From: Saccharum officinarum
Lineage: Eukaryota > Streptophyta > Magnoliopsida > Poales > Poaceae
Length of the DNA stretch: 64,000 nucleotides
Assembly (NCBI GenBank): GCA_020631735.1
Contig: CM036197.1
Location: 45,307,880-45,371,879, forward strand
Direction: 5' to 3'
Shown piece after piece: positions 35,239 through 46,802 of the stretch (position 1 is the stretch's first letter; each line of letters opens with the position of its first letter). Made by a program: the position numbers and the translations under genes. The notes beneath the pieces were generated by a model. The model saw nothing but the letters and a program-made list of their open reading frames with translations, was not told the origin of the DNA and did not search any database.

Positions 35239-36139
35239 ATACTTGGCCGAGAATTGATGTCCAATACCATAATGATCACAAAGTTTTTCAATTCTTGTAT
35301 TCTTGAACTCACTTCCATTGTCACTTCTCACTTTCTTGATTCTAATCTCAAACTCATTGTGAACTCTAGTGAGAAATGTCTTGAAGGTGTCAAACACTTC
35401 ACTTTTGTCACTAAGAAAGAATACCCATGGGAATCTTGTGAAGTCATCCACTATGACAAAGCCATACTTGTTACCGCCTATGCTTGTATATGTTGTTGGT
35501 CCAAATAAATCCATGTGCATCAACTCAAATGCTTTGCATGTGCTCATTGTACTCTTCTTTGGATGTGAGCTTCCAACTTGCTTCCCTGCTTGACATGCAC
35601 TACAAAGCTTATTCTTCTCAAATTCAACATCTTTCAAACCATTGACAAGATTGTGAGTTGTAAGCTTCTTCAATTGTTTCATGCCAACATGACCAAGCCT
35701 TCTATGTCAAAGCCAACCCATGCTTGATTTGGAGACTAAGCAAGTTGTCAAAGAAGTTTCTCTAGCATTGAAGTCAACTAGGTAGAGATTCTCATATCTA
35801 AAGCCCTTGAATGCCACATTTGAACCATCCAGACTAATAACATCCACATCATCAACCCCAAAGATGCATTTGTAGCCTAGATCACATATTTGTGCCACGG
35901 ATAGAAGATTAAAATCCAAGCTTTCAACTAGCAACACATTAGAGATACTCATGTCATTTGATATTACAATCTTACCCAAGCCAATAACCTTGCCTTTCTT
36001 GTTATTGCCAAATGTGATAGAATCAACACCACTATTATTGTCATTGATTGAGTCAAACATTCTTGATGTACCGGTCATGTGTTGAGTGCACCCACTATCA
36101 ATAATCCAATGCCTTCCTCCGGCTTTGTAATTGACCTAC
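35239..36139 (-). pseudogene. pol: SIRE-2 pol fragment, copy A (protease, pre-integrase, integrase N-part)
   Basis: Minus-strand homology to SIRE-1 pol: protease [10 protein letters not shown] region near 36090, then KKGKVIGLGK, the HHCC module and the integrase start with HMDLFGP (first catalytic Asp present). A TGA at 35707-35709 replaces the Trp codon of GWLWHRRLG. The fragment ends at the G2 target site and continues at 15321-15532. Confidence 0.88.
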
Positions 36140-36146
36140 AAGCAAA

Positions 36147-37403
36147 TCAATGAAGTTTAGGTACCCATTTTTGCTTGGGTCCTTGTAGTTTAGTAACTAA
36201 GCTCTTTGGTACCCAAATAGCCTTCTTCTTTGGGCCAACAATGGGTGTACCAATAAACTTAGCTTTCACACCCTTCACACCTTTGGTAAGCACATAGCAA
36301 GAATCAAAAGGTATAGCATTAACAAGGTTCTTGCTTTGATTCTTTTTATTGCAATTATGCTCTAGGTGCCCAACTTGCTTGCATCTATTACAAAACCGAC
36401 CATTACTCTTCACAAAGCTAGGCTTTGGAGTTGCAAAGGCCGACTTGCCTTTCTTGGGGGTGTAGCCCAATCCCTCTTTGTTAAGAGAGAACCTTTGGCT
36501 ACCCAAGCACTTAAGCAAGCGGGCCTCACCACCATAGGCCTTGCCTAGGGCGTGAGTGAGCTCATCCACCTCTCTCTTGAGAGTTTCATTCTCAACCATT
36601 AGTGAGGTATCATAAGTAAAACCATCACTAGTACTGAAGGTAGAGTTGGTGGTGGTGGATGAAGAGCTACAAGAAGGGTTAGCATTTGTCATGATGATAG
36701 GTTTATAAAAGGATTCATCAATTATATCACATGTAACACATATATCACATGATACAACAATCTCCTTCTTTGCTTGTTGCTCAAGTAGCAATGAGTGAGC
36801 TTTTTCAAGCTTGGAATGAGCCTTATCAAGATCCTCTTGGTCTTCCACTAGACTCTCATGAGTGGTCTTAAGCTCATTAAGGACTTTCTCAAGTATTACT
36901 ACTTTCATTGAAAGCTTCTTACACTCTTTGTCCTTGACAATAGCTATGTCTCTAGTTTGTTGCATCAAGTCATATAGTTGTTCTTTAGTTGGTTCATCAT
37001 CATCATTTTCATTATCATTATCATTATCACTATCATGAGCATATTCCATTTCACTTTCATCATCACTCTCATCATATAATACCTTAGCTTCTTTAGCCAT
37101 GAAGCATGAAGAGGATGAATCAAATAGTGATGGCTTCTTGTTGATAGCAATGGAAGCAAAAGCCTTGTTGGATGATTCTTCTTCTTCTTCATTATCATCA
37201 CTTTCCCAAGTGATCACATAGGCACCATTTTTGCCTTTCTTGAATGTCATCTTGGCCTCTCTCTTCTTCTTATCAAACTTGTCCTTTTTGTTCTTCTTCT
37301 TATCATAAGGACATTCCGCTTGAAGGTGCTCGGTGCTATCACAATTGAAGCACTTTCTTTGTTGCTCATTTCTTTTCTTAAAGCCTCTTCTCTTGATGAA
37401 CAT
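36147..37403 (-). pseudogene. gag: SIRE-2 gag, copy A, 5'-truncated
   Basis: 418 codons remain, starting at MFIKRRGFKKRNEQQ just before the first zinc knuckle CFNCDSTEHLQAEC. The second knuckle is CNRCKQVGHLEHNC and the C-terminus ends KWVPKLH. The capsid half of gag is absent: upstream of 37403 the sequence is the pol-LTR spacer of the next unit. Acidic low-complexity stretches (ESDDNEEEEESS) match the SIRE gag style. Confidence 0.88.
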
Positions 37404-38268
37404 GGACCTTTGAAGCGTGATACCAATCGGAGTTGCCTTTTACACCATCCTTAGCATCATGAAGTAACTAGACATCCATCAAAACTCAAGAACCCCGTGA
37501 GATCAACATTATATGTAAAGGTTCTTGGACCACTTGTAAAGCTAACCACTTGTAAAGCTTTAGGCAAGTCTAGATACCACATGTAAACTATTCCTATGCA
37601 TGCTAGTAGATCATTTCATCATCCAAGTTCTATACTAGCATTGCACCACACAAGCATGTATATTGAATTTAAATACATGTGCAATGAGCAAGTCATATGA
37701 GAATGCACAAACAAATGCAACAACTTTGTTTATGAGCTTGCTCCCCCTACTTGTGTGCATCAAAAAAATTTATTTACCCCTTTATCAAGTTGAATCATCT
37801 TTTTCTCTCCCCCTTTGTCAATAACTTACCCAAAAATGGGATCAAATTGTGGAGAGAAGGAAAAATGTTTGATGGAGTAGATTAAATTTTATCAAATTTG
37901 GTTCAACCTAGAACACTTGCCAAAGATATTTAATTCGATTTGAACCAAAGACAAGCTTCTTCACACCTTATAATAAGGGTTATCTTGCCTATGTTGAATT
38001 AAACACTTATAGCAAATCTTCTAGATTCAACATTGGGTTTGCAAGCTCACAAACATGTCATATGCCACCACTAGATCAAAACAAACATAGAGGCAATAGT
38101 GGTAACATATATCCATCAAATCCATTTGATTTATCATGAATGCTCATGCATACCACTTAATATGTCTACATGCTCTAGCAAGTCCTTAGCATAGGATGAA
38201 TGACATGTCAATCAATTTTACCTTGCAATGTCGAAGGAGAGGCATGTCAATAAGTGGGTGGGGTGCAT
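37404..38268 (-). other. SIRE-2 spacer (pol-LTR region) fused to gag
   Basis: Homologous to SIRE-1 5171-6080, including the GGACCTTTGAAGCGTGAT start and the CTCCCCCTACTTGTG tract. In a normal SIRE element this spacer is followed by the 3' LTR; here it is joined to gag of the neighbouring unit. It is repeated at 42738-43602. Confidence 0.85.
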
Positions 38269-41200
38269 TCAACTCATGTTTGAGAAATCAAGAATGTTCA
38301 ATTCATTCCTTAGCTTGCAAAACCTCTTTTCATCAAGTGGCTTAGTGAGAATATCGGCAAGTTGATCATCGGTGCCAACACTTTCAATGGCAATATCTCC
38401 CTTTTGTTGATGATCTCTAATGAAATGATGTCTTATGTCAATATGCTTTGTTCTTCCATGTTGAACCGGGTTTTGTATCATCTTGATTGCACTCTCATTA
38501 TCACATAACAATGGCACATTCTTGAAGTTGAGGCCATAATCCTTCAAAGTTGATTTTATCCATAGCAATTGTGCACAACAACTCCCCACACTCACATATT
38601 CGGCTTCGGCGGTAGAGATTGCCACACTATTTTGTTTCTTTAAGGACCATGACACAAGTGATCTTCCAAGTAATTGACATGTGCCACTTGTGCTCTTCCT
38701 ATTGATCTTGCAACCCCCATAGTCGGAGTCCGAATATCCAATCAATTCAAACTTTGACCCCTTGGGATATCATAGTCCAACATCTCTTGTTTGCTTCAAG
38801 TACCTCAATATTCTCTTTGCCGCCGCGAGATGACTTTCTCTAGGTGAGGCTTGATATCTAGCACACATGCAAACACTAAACATGACATCCGGCCTTGATG
38901 CGCTGACATAGAGTAGACTTCCAATCAAAGACCGATATTCCTTTTGATTCACCATTTTGCCATCAAGATCACTATCCAAATTGCCATTTGTGCCCATTGG
39001 AGTTGAAATTGGCTTTGCATCTTGCATTCCAAACTTCTTCAACATTTCCCTTATGTATTTCCCTTGACTCACAAATGTCCCATTCTTCAATTGCTTGACT
39101 TGGAGACCAAGGAAGTAGCTAAGTTCACCAATCATAGACATTTCAAACTCTTTGGCCATCATAGCACCAAATTCTTCACAATAAGCTTGATCGGTTGATC
39201 CAAAGATGATGTCAATAACATATATTTGCACTATGAATAGATCATTTCCAATCTTCTTGGTGAATAGAGTAGTATCAACCTTGCCCATTTTGAATCCCTT
39301 AGAGAGAAGAAAATCCCTTAGCCTCTCATACCATGCTCTAGGTGCTTGCTTTAAGCCATATAAAGCCTTCTTCAACTTGTACACATGGTTGGGTTTCTTG
39401 TCATCTTCAAATCCGGGCGGTTGCTCAACAAAGACTAACTCATTGATGATCCCATTGAGAAATGCACTTTTGACATCCATTTGATATAGTTTGATGTTGT
39501 GTGCACAAGCATAAGCCAATAGAATCCTTATTGCCTCCAATCTTGCCACGGGAGCATATGTCTCATCATAGTCAAGACCTTCAACTTGAGTGTAACCTTG
39601 AGCAACTAGTCTTGCTTTGTTTCTCACTACAATGCCATCTTGATCTTGCTTGTTTTTGAACACCCACTTGGTTCCAATCACATTGTAGTCATTTGGCCTT
39701 TCTACCAACTCCCAAATATTATTTCTTGTGAAATTGTTAAACTCTTCTTGCATAGCCATGATCCAATCGGCATCCCTCAAAGCTTCTTCTATCTTCTTTG
39801 GTTCTATGGTTGACATAAATGATGCATGCTCACAAAACATAGTCAATCTTGATCTTGTTTGCACACCACTTCTAATATCACCAATAACACTATTAATGGG
39901 GTGATCTCTTGAAATATGTTGTGGTTGGAGTACTTGCACTTGATTGCTTGAGCTTGGTTGATCACTTGATGTATCTCGATGAGAAGAACTAGCACCATAA
40001 TTTTGCACTTGAGAGTCACTAACTAGCTTGTTTGGTGAATTGAGCACTTGATCTTTATCATCATCTTGAATATCAATTACTTGCTTTGCTCTAATGTCCC
40101 AAATGTCCATGTTCTTCATTGCTTCCACCAATTGAGTTCCACCAACATCATCTAGATTCTCTTCTTCATCTTGTGACCCATTGGTTTCATCAAATTGCAC
40201 ATCATGGACTTCTTCTAGAATGTCACTTGAGTTGTTCCAAACTCTATAAACTTTGCTTGTAGTTGAATAACCAAGTAGGAACCCCTCATCACATCTCTTG
40301 TCAAACTTCCCCAATCTAGTGCCCTTCTTCAAGATATAACATTTGCAACCAAACACCCTAAAGTAATAAATATTGGGCTTTCTTCCATGAAGTAACTCAT
40401 ATGGGGTCTTCTCTAGCAATGGATGACAATATAGTCTATTGATGTAGTAGCAAGCGGTATTGATTGCTTCATCCCAAAATGATTGACTCACATTGTACTC
40501 ATGAAGCATTGATCTAGCCATATCAAGCAATGTTCTATTCTTCCTCTCAACTAGGCCATTTGATTGTGGAGTATACTTGGCCGAGAATTGATGTCCAATA
40601 CCATAATGATCACAAAGTTTTTCAATTCTTGTATTCTTGAACTCACTTCCATTGTCACTTCTCACTTTCTTGATTCTAATCTCAAACTCATTGTGAACTC
40701 TAGTGAGAAATGTCTTGAAGGTGTCAAACACTTCACTTTTGTCACTAAGAAAGAATACCCATGTGAATCTTGTGAAGTCATCCACTATGACAAAGCCATA
40801 CTTGTTACCGCCTATGCTTGTATATGTTGTTGGTCCAAATAAATCCATGTGCATCAACTCAAATGCTTTGCATGTGCTTATTGTACTCTTCTTTGGATGT
40901 GAGCTTCCAACTTGCTTCCCTGCTTGACATGCACTACAAAGCTTATTCTTCTCAAATTCAACATCTTTCAAACCATTGACAAGATTGTGAGTTGTAAGCT
41001 TCTTCAATTGTTTCATGCCAATATGACCAAGCCTTCTATGTCAAAGCCAACCCATGCTTGATTTGGAGACTAAGCAAGTTGTCAAAGAAGTTTCTCTAGC
41101 ATTGAAGTCAACTAGGTAGAGATTCTCATATCTAAAGCCCTTGAATGCCACATTTGAACCATCCAGACTAATAACATCCACATCATCAACCCCAAAGATG

Positions 41201-41469
41201 CATTTGTAGCCTAGATCACATATTTGTGCCACGGATAGAAGATTAAAATCCAAGCTTTCAACTAGCAACACATTAGAGATACTCATGTCATTTGATATTG
41301 CAATCTTACCCAAGCCAATAACCTTGCCTTTCTTGTTATTGCCAAATGTGATAGAATCAACACCACTATTATTGTCATTGATTGAGTCAAACATTCTTGA
41401 TGTACCGGTCATGTGTTGAGTGCACCCACTATCAATAATCCAATGCCTTCCTCCGGCTTTGTAATTGAC
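38269..41469 (-). pseudogene. pol: SIRE-2 pol, copy B (full length with two TGA and RT YVID)
   Basis: The complete pol order is present: protease, HHCC, integrase with HMDLFGP, RSDNGSEF and VERKN (all DDE residues kept), RT and RNase H. TGA at 41041-41043 and 38770-38772 replace Trp codons (GWLWHRR and GLWYPKG). The RT active site reads YVID (39211-39222) instead of YVDD, removing a metal-binding Asp. The RT is therefore inactive independently of the stops. Copy A and copy C carry the same lesions where they overlap. Confidence 0.9.
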
Positions 41470-41480
41470 CTACAAGCAAA

Positions 41481-42737
41481 TCAATGAAGTTTAGGTACCC
41501 ATTTTTGCTTGGGTCCTTGTAGTTTAGTAACTAAGCTCTTTGGTACCCAAATAGCCTTCTTCTTTGGGCCAACAATGGGTGTACCAATAAACTTAGCTTT
41601 CACACCCTTCACACCTTTGGTAAGCACATAGCAAGAATCAAAAGGTATAGCATTAACAAGGTTCTTGCTTTGATTCTTTTTATTGCAATTATGCTCTAGG
41701 TGCCCAACTTGCTTGCATCTATTACAAAACCGACCATTACTCTTCACAAAGCTAGGCTTTAGAGTTGCAAAGGCCGACTTGCCTTTCTTGGGGGTGTAGC
41801 CCAATCCCTCTTTGTTAAGAGAGAACCTTTGGCTACCCAAGCACTTAAGCAAGCGGGCCTCACCACCATAGGCCTTGCCTAGGGCGTGAGTGAGCTCATC
41901 CACCTCTCTCTTGAGAGTTTCATTCTCAACCATTAGTGAGGTATCATAAGTAAAACCATCACTAGTACTGAAGGTAGAGTTGGTGGTGGTGGATGAAGAG
42001 CTACAAGAAGGGTTAGCATTTGTCATGATGATAGGTTTATAAAAGGATTCATCAATTATATCACATGTAACACATATATCACATGATACAACAATCTCCT
42101 TCTTTGCTTGTTGCTCAAGTAGCAATGAGTGAGCTTTTTCAAGCTTGGAATGAGCCTTATCAAGATCCTCTTGGTCTTCCACTAGACTCTCATGAGTGGT
42201 CTTAAGCTCACTAAGGACTTTCTCAAGTATTACTACTTTCATTGAAAGCTTCTTACACTCTTTGTCCTTGACAATAGCTATGTCTCTAGTTTGTTGCATC
42301 AAGTCATATAGTTGTTCTTTAGTTGGTTCATCATCATCATTTTCATTATCATTATCATTATCACTATCATGAGCATATTCCATTTCACTTTCATCATCAC
42401 TCTCATCATATAATACCTTAGCTTCTTTAGCCATGAAGCATGAAGAGGATGAATCAAATAGTGATGGCTTCTTGTTGATAGCAATGGAAGCAAAAGCCTT
42501 GTTGGATGATTCTTCTTCTTCTTCATTATCATCACTTTCCCAAGTGATCACATAGGCACCATTTTTGCCTTTCTTGAATGTCATCTTGGCCTCTCTCTTC
42601 TTCTTATCAAACTTGTCCTTTTTGTTCTTCTTCTTATCATAAGGACATTCCGCTTGAAGGTGCTCGGTGCTATCACAATTGAAGCACTTTCTTTGTTGCT
42701 CATTTCTTTTCTTAAAGCCTCTTCTCTTGATGAACAT
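41481..42737 (-). pseudogene. gag: SIRE-2 gag, copy B, 5'-truncated
   Basis: Nearly identical to copy A (36147-37403), with the same truncation point and both knuckles. Two substitutions seen by eye change residues (ATLKP for ATPKP, KVLSEL for KVLNEL). Again the spacer follows directly upstream in coding sense. Confidence 0.88.
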
Positions 42738-43602
42738 GGACCTTTGAAGCGTGATACCAATCGGAGTTGCCTTTTACACCATCCTTAGCATCATGAAGTA
42801 ACTAGACATCCATCAAAACTCAAGAACCCCGTGAGATCAACATTATATGTAAAGGTTCTTGGACCACTTGTAAAGCTAACCACTTGTAAAGCTTTAGGCA
42901 AGTCTAGATACCACATGTAAACTATTCCTATGCATGCTAGTAGATCATTTCATCATCCAAGTTCTATACTAGCATTGCACCACACAAGCATGTATATTGA
43001 ATTTAAATACATGTGCAATGAGCAAGTCATATGAGAATGCACAAACAAATGCAACAACTTTGTTTATGAGCTTGCTCCCCCTACTTGTGTGCATCAAAAA
43101 AATTTATTTACCCCTTTATCAAGTTGAATCATCTTTTTCTCTCCCCCTTTGTCAATAACTTACCCAAAAATGGGATCAAATTGTGGAGAGAAGGAAAAAT
43201 GTTTGATGGAGTAGATTAAATTTTATCAAATTTGGTTCAACCTAGAACACTTGCCAAAGATATTTAATTCGATTTGAACCAAAGACAAGCTTCTTCACAC
43301 CTTATAATAAGGGTTATCTTGCCTATGTTGAATTAAACACTTATAGCAAATCTTCTAGATTCAACATTGGGTTTGCAAGCTCACAAACATGTCATATGCC
43401 ACCACTAGATCAAAACAAACATAGAGGCAATAGTGGTAACATATATCCATCAAATCCATTTGATTTATCATGAATGCTCATGCATACCACTTAATATGTC
43501 TACATGCTCTAGCAAGTCCTTAGCATAGGATGAATGACATGTCAATCAATTTTACCTTGCAATGTCGAAGGAGAGGCATGTCAATAAGTGGGTGGGGTGC
43601 AT

Positions 43603-44719
43603 TCAACTCATGTTTGAGAAATCAAGAATGTTCAATTCATTCCTTAGCTTGCAAAACCTCTTTTCATCAAGTGGCTTAGTGAGAATATCGGCAAGTTGAT
43701 CATCGGTGCCAACACTTTCAATGGCAATATCTCCCTTTTGTTGATGATCTCTAATGAAATGATGTCTTATGTCAATATGCTTTGTTCTTCCATGTTGAAC
43801 CGGGTTTTGTATCATCTTGATTGCACTCTCATTATCACATAACAATGGCACATTCTTGAAGTTGAGGCCATAATCCTTCAAAGTTGATTTTATCCATAGC
43901 AATTGTGCACAACAACTCCCCACACTCACATATTCGGCTTCGGCGGTAGAGATTGCCACACTATTTTGTTTCTTTGAGGACCATGACACAAGTGATCTTC
44001 CAAGTAATTGACATGTGCCACTTGTGCTCTTCCTATTGATCTTGCAACCCCCATAGTCGGAGTCCGAATATCCAATCAATTCAAACTTTGACCCCTTGGG
44101 ATATCATAGTCCAACATCTCTTGTTTGCTTCAAGTACCTCAATATTCTCTTTGCCGCCGTGAGATGACTTTCTCTAGGTGAGGCTTGATATCTAGCACAC
44201 ATGCAAACACTAAACATGACATCCGGCCTTGATGCGCTGACATAGAGTAGACTTCCAATCAAAGACCGATATTCCTTTTGATTCACCATTTTGCCATCAA
44301 GATCACTATCCAAATTGCCATTTGTGCCCATTGGAGTTGAAATTGGCTTTGCATCTTGCATTCCAAACTTCTTCAACATTTCCCTTATGTATTTCCCTTG
44401 ACTCACAAATGTCCCATTCTTCAATTGCTTGACTTGGAGACCAAGGAAGTAGCTAAGTTCACCAATCATAGACATTTCAAACTCTTTGACCATCATAGCA
44501 CCAAATTCTTCACAATAAGCTTGATCGGTTGATCCAAAGATGATGTCAATAACATATATTTGCACTATGAATAGATCATTTCCAATCTTCTTGGTGAATA
44601 GAGTAGTATCAACTTTGCCCATTTTGAATCCCTTAGAGAGAAGGAAATCCCTTAGCCTCTCATACCATGCTCTAGGTGCTTGCTTTAAGCCATATAAAGC
44701 CTTCTTCAACTTGTACACA
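43603..44719 (-). pseudogene. pol: SIRE-2 pol fragment, copy C (RNase H and part of RT)
   Basis: RNase H (43603-44079) and the C-terminal RT half (44104-44718) with the same TGA at 44104 and the same YVID at 44545-44556. Homology stops abruptly within CACATGGTC at 44719, where LTR sequence begins. A shared GGTC at the joint suggests a microhomology junction. Confidence 0.88.
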
Positions 44720-44845
44720 TGGTCACACCGTGACCGCGTCCGGTGCAGCGTCCGGTCACCTCAGTGACCCCGTTCGCCTCCGTTTCTTTTCCGACTTCCG
44801 GCGTAGTGGAAAATAGGTATTTCATTTCCCCGAAATCACCCGGTG
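44720..44845 (-). repeat. Displaced SIRE LTR fragment
   Basis: About 125 bp match 45863-45978 (CACCGTGACCGCGTCC, CTTCCGGCGTAGTGG, GAAAATAG), i.e. an internal U3 part of the neighbouring LTR. They sit out of order next to RT sequence. This is evidence of rearrangement at the 5' boundary of the array. Confidence 0.75.
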
Positions 44846-45343
44846 TTCACTTGTGCACCGACAAGCTACGTCACCGGTTGTGTCGACCAACACTTAGATG
44901 GTTCCCCGGTGTGACCCTCAAGTCACTTGCCCCTCAAGGCACGCCCCGCAAGGCACCGCAAGGCGCCACTCTCAAGTGAGGTAACTCAATGATACGCGCA
45001 TTCCACTAGAGTTGCTTTTGACGTCCCGCCGAGGAAAGCACAAGAACCTCTCACAAACAACCGGAGGTGGCCAAGAACAATCACCTTCTCTTGCCAACGC
45101 CTCCAACAATCTCCAAGCCGGCTAGGAGCGGTACTCTCCAAGAGTAACAAGAAATCCACCGGCTAAACCACCCACAAGTGCCACTAGATGCCCTCAAGCT
45201 ATGCAATGCACTTTGGGATCACTCAATCTCACTTTTGATTTGCAAACAAGCAAGAGAGATGAGTGGGAGGAGTAGCTCTAGCTCAAAGGATGCACAAGAG
45301 TGTTAGAAATGCCAAGAGACCTCCCCAAGGGCCGGCCAACGAG

Positions 45344-45351
45344 TATTTATA
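45344..45351 (-). promoter_or_regulatory. TATA box of the second SIRE LTR
   Basis: TATAAATA on the minus strand, just downstream of the CG-palindrome array, as in SIRE-1. Confidence 0.6.
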
Positions 45352-45397
45352 AGCATCCCATCCAAATAGAGCCGTTGCCACTCCACTGACCGTTTTT

Positions 45398-45900
45398 TCG
45401 GGATGACCGGACGCGCCGGTCGAAACTGACCGGACACGCTTCACCGCGTCCGGTCGCCCTGCGACGTCCACGTGTCCCTCGAATTCAAACGCGACCGTTA
45501 GATCCTCCAACGGTCACTGTGCGCCAACGATCAAACGCTATGACCGGACGCGCTGCTCAATCGACCGGACGCGCCGGTCGCACAGTACCGCGCGCCCGCG
45601 AAGCAACGACCGGACGTGCTCCAGAAGATGACCGGACGCGACAGTGCCAGCGTCCGGTCGAAGTCCAGTAAGCTCCCTCGATTACCGGACGCGTCCGATC
45701 GTGTGTGACCGGACGCTCACCGCGTCCGATCGACCTTGCGAACTGCAGTTCCCTCAGGGCGCCTGACCGGACGCGCCGGTCCCGCGAGTGACCGGACGCG
45801 CCGGTTGCAAACCCTAGCCCGCGCGCCCGACTCCTGCGCTGTACTGACCGGACGCGTCCGGTCACACCGTGACCGCGTCCGGTGCAGCGTCCGGTCAACT
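45398..45900. repeat. Second CG-palindrome array in SIRE LTR
   Basis: Ten or more GACCGGAC/GTCCGGTC half-sites with different spacers from SIRE-1 but the same core GACCGGACGCGTCCGGTC (for example near 45846-45863). It is located upstream of the LTR TATA box on the minus strand. Confidence 0.8.
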
Positions 45901-45982
45901 CAGTGACCCCGTTCGCCTCCGTTTCTTTTCCGACTTCCGGCGTAGTGGAAAATAGACATTTCATTTTTCCGAAATCGCCTGA

Positions 45983-46802
45983 ATCGAGTTCGTCGACACC
46001 AAACGGCAACTCGCTGACATCCTCACCAAGTCACTTGGTCGACTTCGGTTCCAGGAGCTGAGGGGGATGATTGGCATGGTTGAGGTCAAGAAAGGACAGC
46101 AAGATTAGGGGAAGATTGTTAGACATAATCTGCTGATCCTCCATTGCAGTCAAGGGCAGGTACATGGTCAGCTCTGCTGTCCAGCCCTGAACACTGCAGC
46201 TTGTATGGCAATAGGCCATCCCTAGTACTATAGTTGGTAGAAGGTGATGTATACCATGTTCTATGAGTAGGTAGAGGTACACCAGCCATGTCTTGGCTGT
46301 ACTAAGGTGATGGGGGCTGTACTCAGCCATACCATCATGTACTATGTAGTTGGTAGCTTGCTTGTATAAATTAGGAAGCAATGCAATGGAAAATGCAGCT
46401 CTTGCCACTATCACTTGAGTTATTCAGGTTTCAGGAACTGAAACCGTGTAGAGTGTGTGTGTGTGTGCTGAAGAGAGCTCGACTCTTCTTCTTCCTCAGT
46501 GTAGGGAGGAGTAGAGGGAAGGTGAGCAGGTGCTGCTCACCTGGGCATTGGGTACCGGTGCCATCAGTAACATCATCATTTCTTGTTGAGCGTAAAGTGT
46601 ACGGGAGGGATGCAGAGGTGAAATCCATCCTTGATTTGGTTGCAAGGAGCAGATCCAGCATAACTGTCCTACCAGTTGTAGGCATGGGAGGGATTGGGAA
46701 GACAACTCTGGCCCAGCTTGTGTACAACCATTCTAAGGTAGAAAGTCACTTTCAGAACAAGATATGGGTTTGTGTTTCAGAACAAGATATGGGTTTGTGT
46801 TT
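45983..46802 (+). repeat. 0.8 kb copy of copia-LTR/NLR1 junction inside SIRE LTR
   Basis: It duplicates 47681-48479 at about 99% identity (seven or so differences by eye). It contains the end of copia RNase H (to TAG 46106-46108), the copia 3' LTR (46117-46572) and the NLR1 start through the P-loop GMGGIGKTT and KIWVCVS. At its right end a 25-bp piece (starting CAGAACAAGATATGGG) is stuttered twice before LTR sequence resumes. This resembles filler DNA copied during break repair, or haplotype-switch misassembly. Confidence 0.85.

Larger units (their letters stand above)
37404..42737 (-). repeat. One full 5,334-bp unit of the SIRE-2 array
   Basis: Unit content from left to right is spacer, RNase H, RT, integrase, protease, gag (partial). 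It is preceded by 2.2 kb and followed by 2.0 kb of the same sequence in the same orientation, so at least 1.78 units are present, plus the stranded fragment at 15321-15532. Confidence 0.9.
35239..44719 (-). mobile_element. SIRE-2: LTR-less tandem array of a dead SIRE element (period 5,334 bp)
   Basis: Two partial and one full copies of a unit made of spacer, pol and partial gag lie head to tail without any LTR, PBS or 5' gag between them. Every landmark repeats at +5,334 bp: gag 36147-37403 and 41481-42737, RNase H start 38269 and 43603, TGA 35707 and 41041, TGA 38770 and 44104. The unit boundary joins the middle of gag directly to the pol-LTR spacer (37403/37404 and 42737/42738). Both units share the same nonsense codons and the same RT active-site loss. 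About a dozen substitutions separate them over 4.1 kb. The array abuts LTR sequence at 44719/44720. Confidence 0.92.

Noticed and set aside
39206..40927. Plus-strand ORFs over SIRE pol
   Set aside because: They are antisense shadows of RT and integrase coding sequence and repeat identically in both array units.
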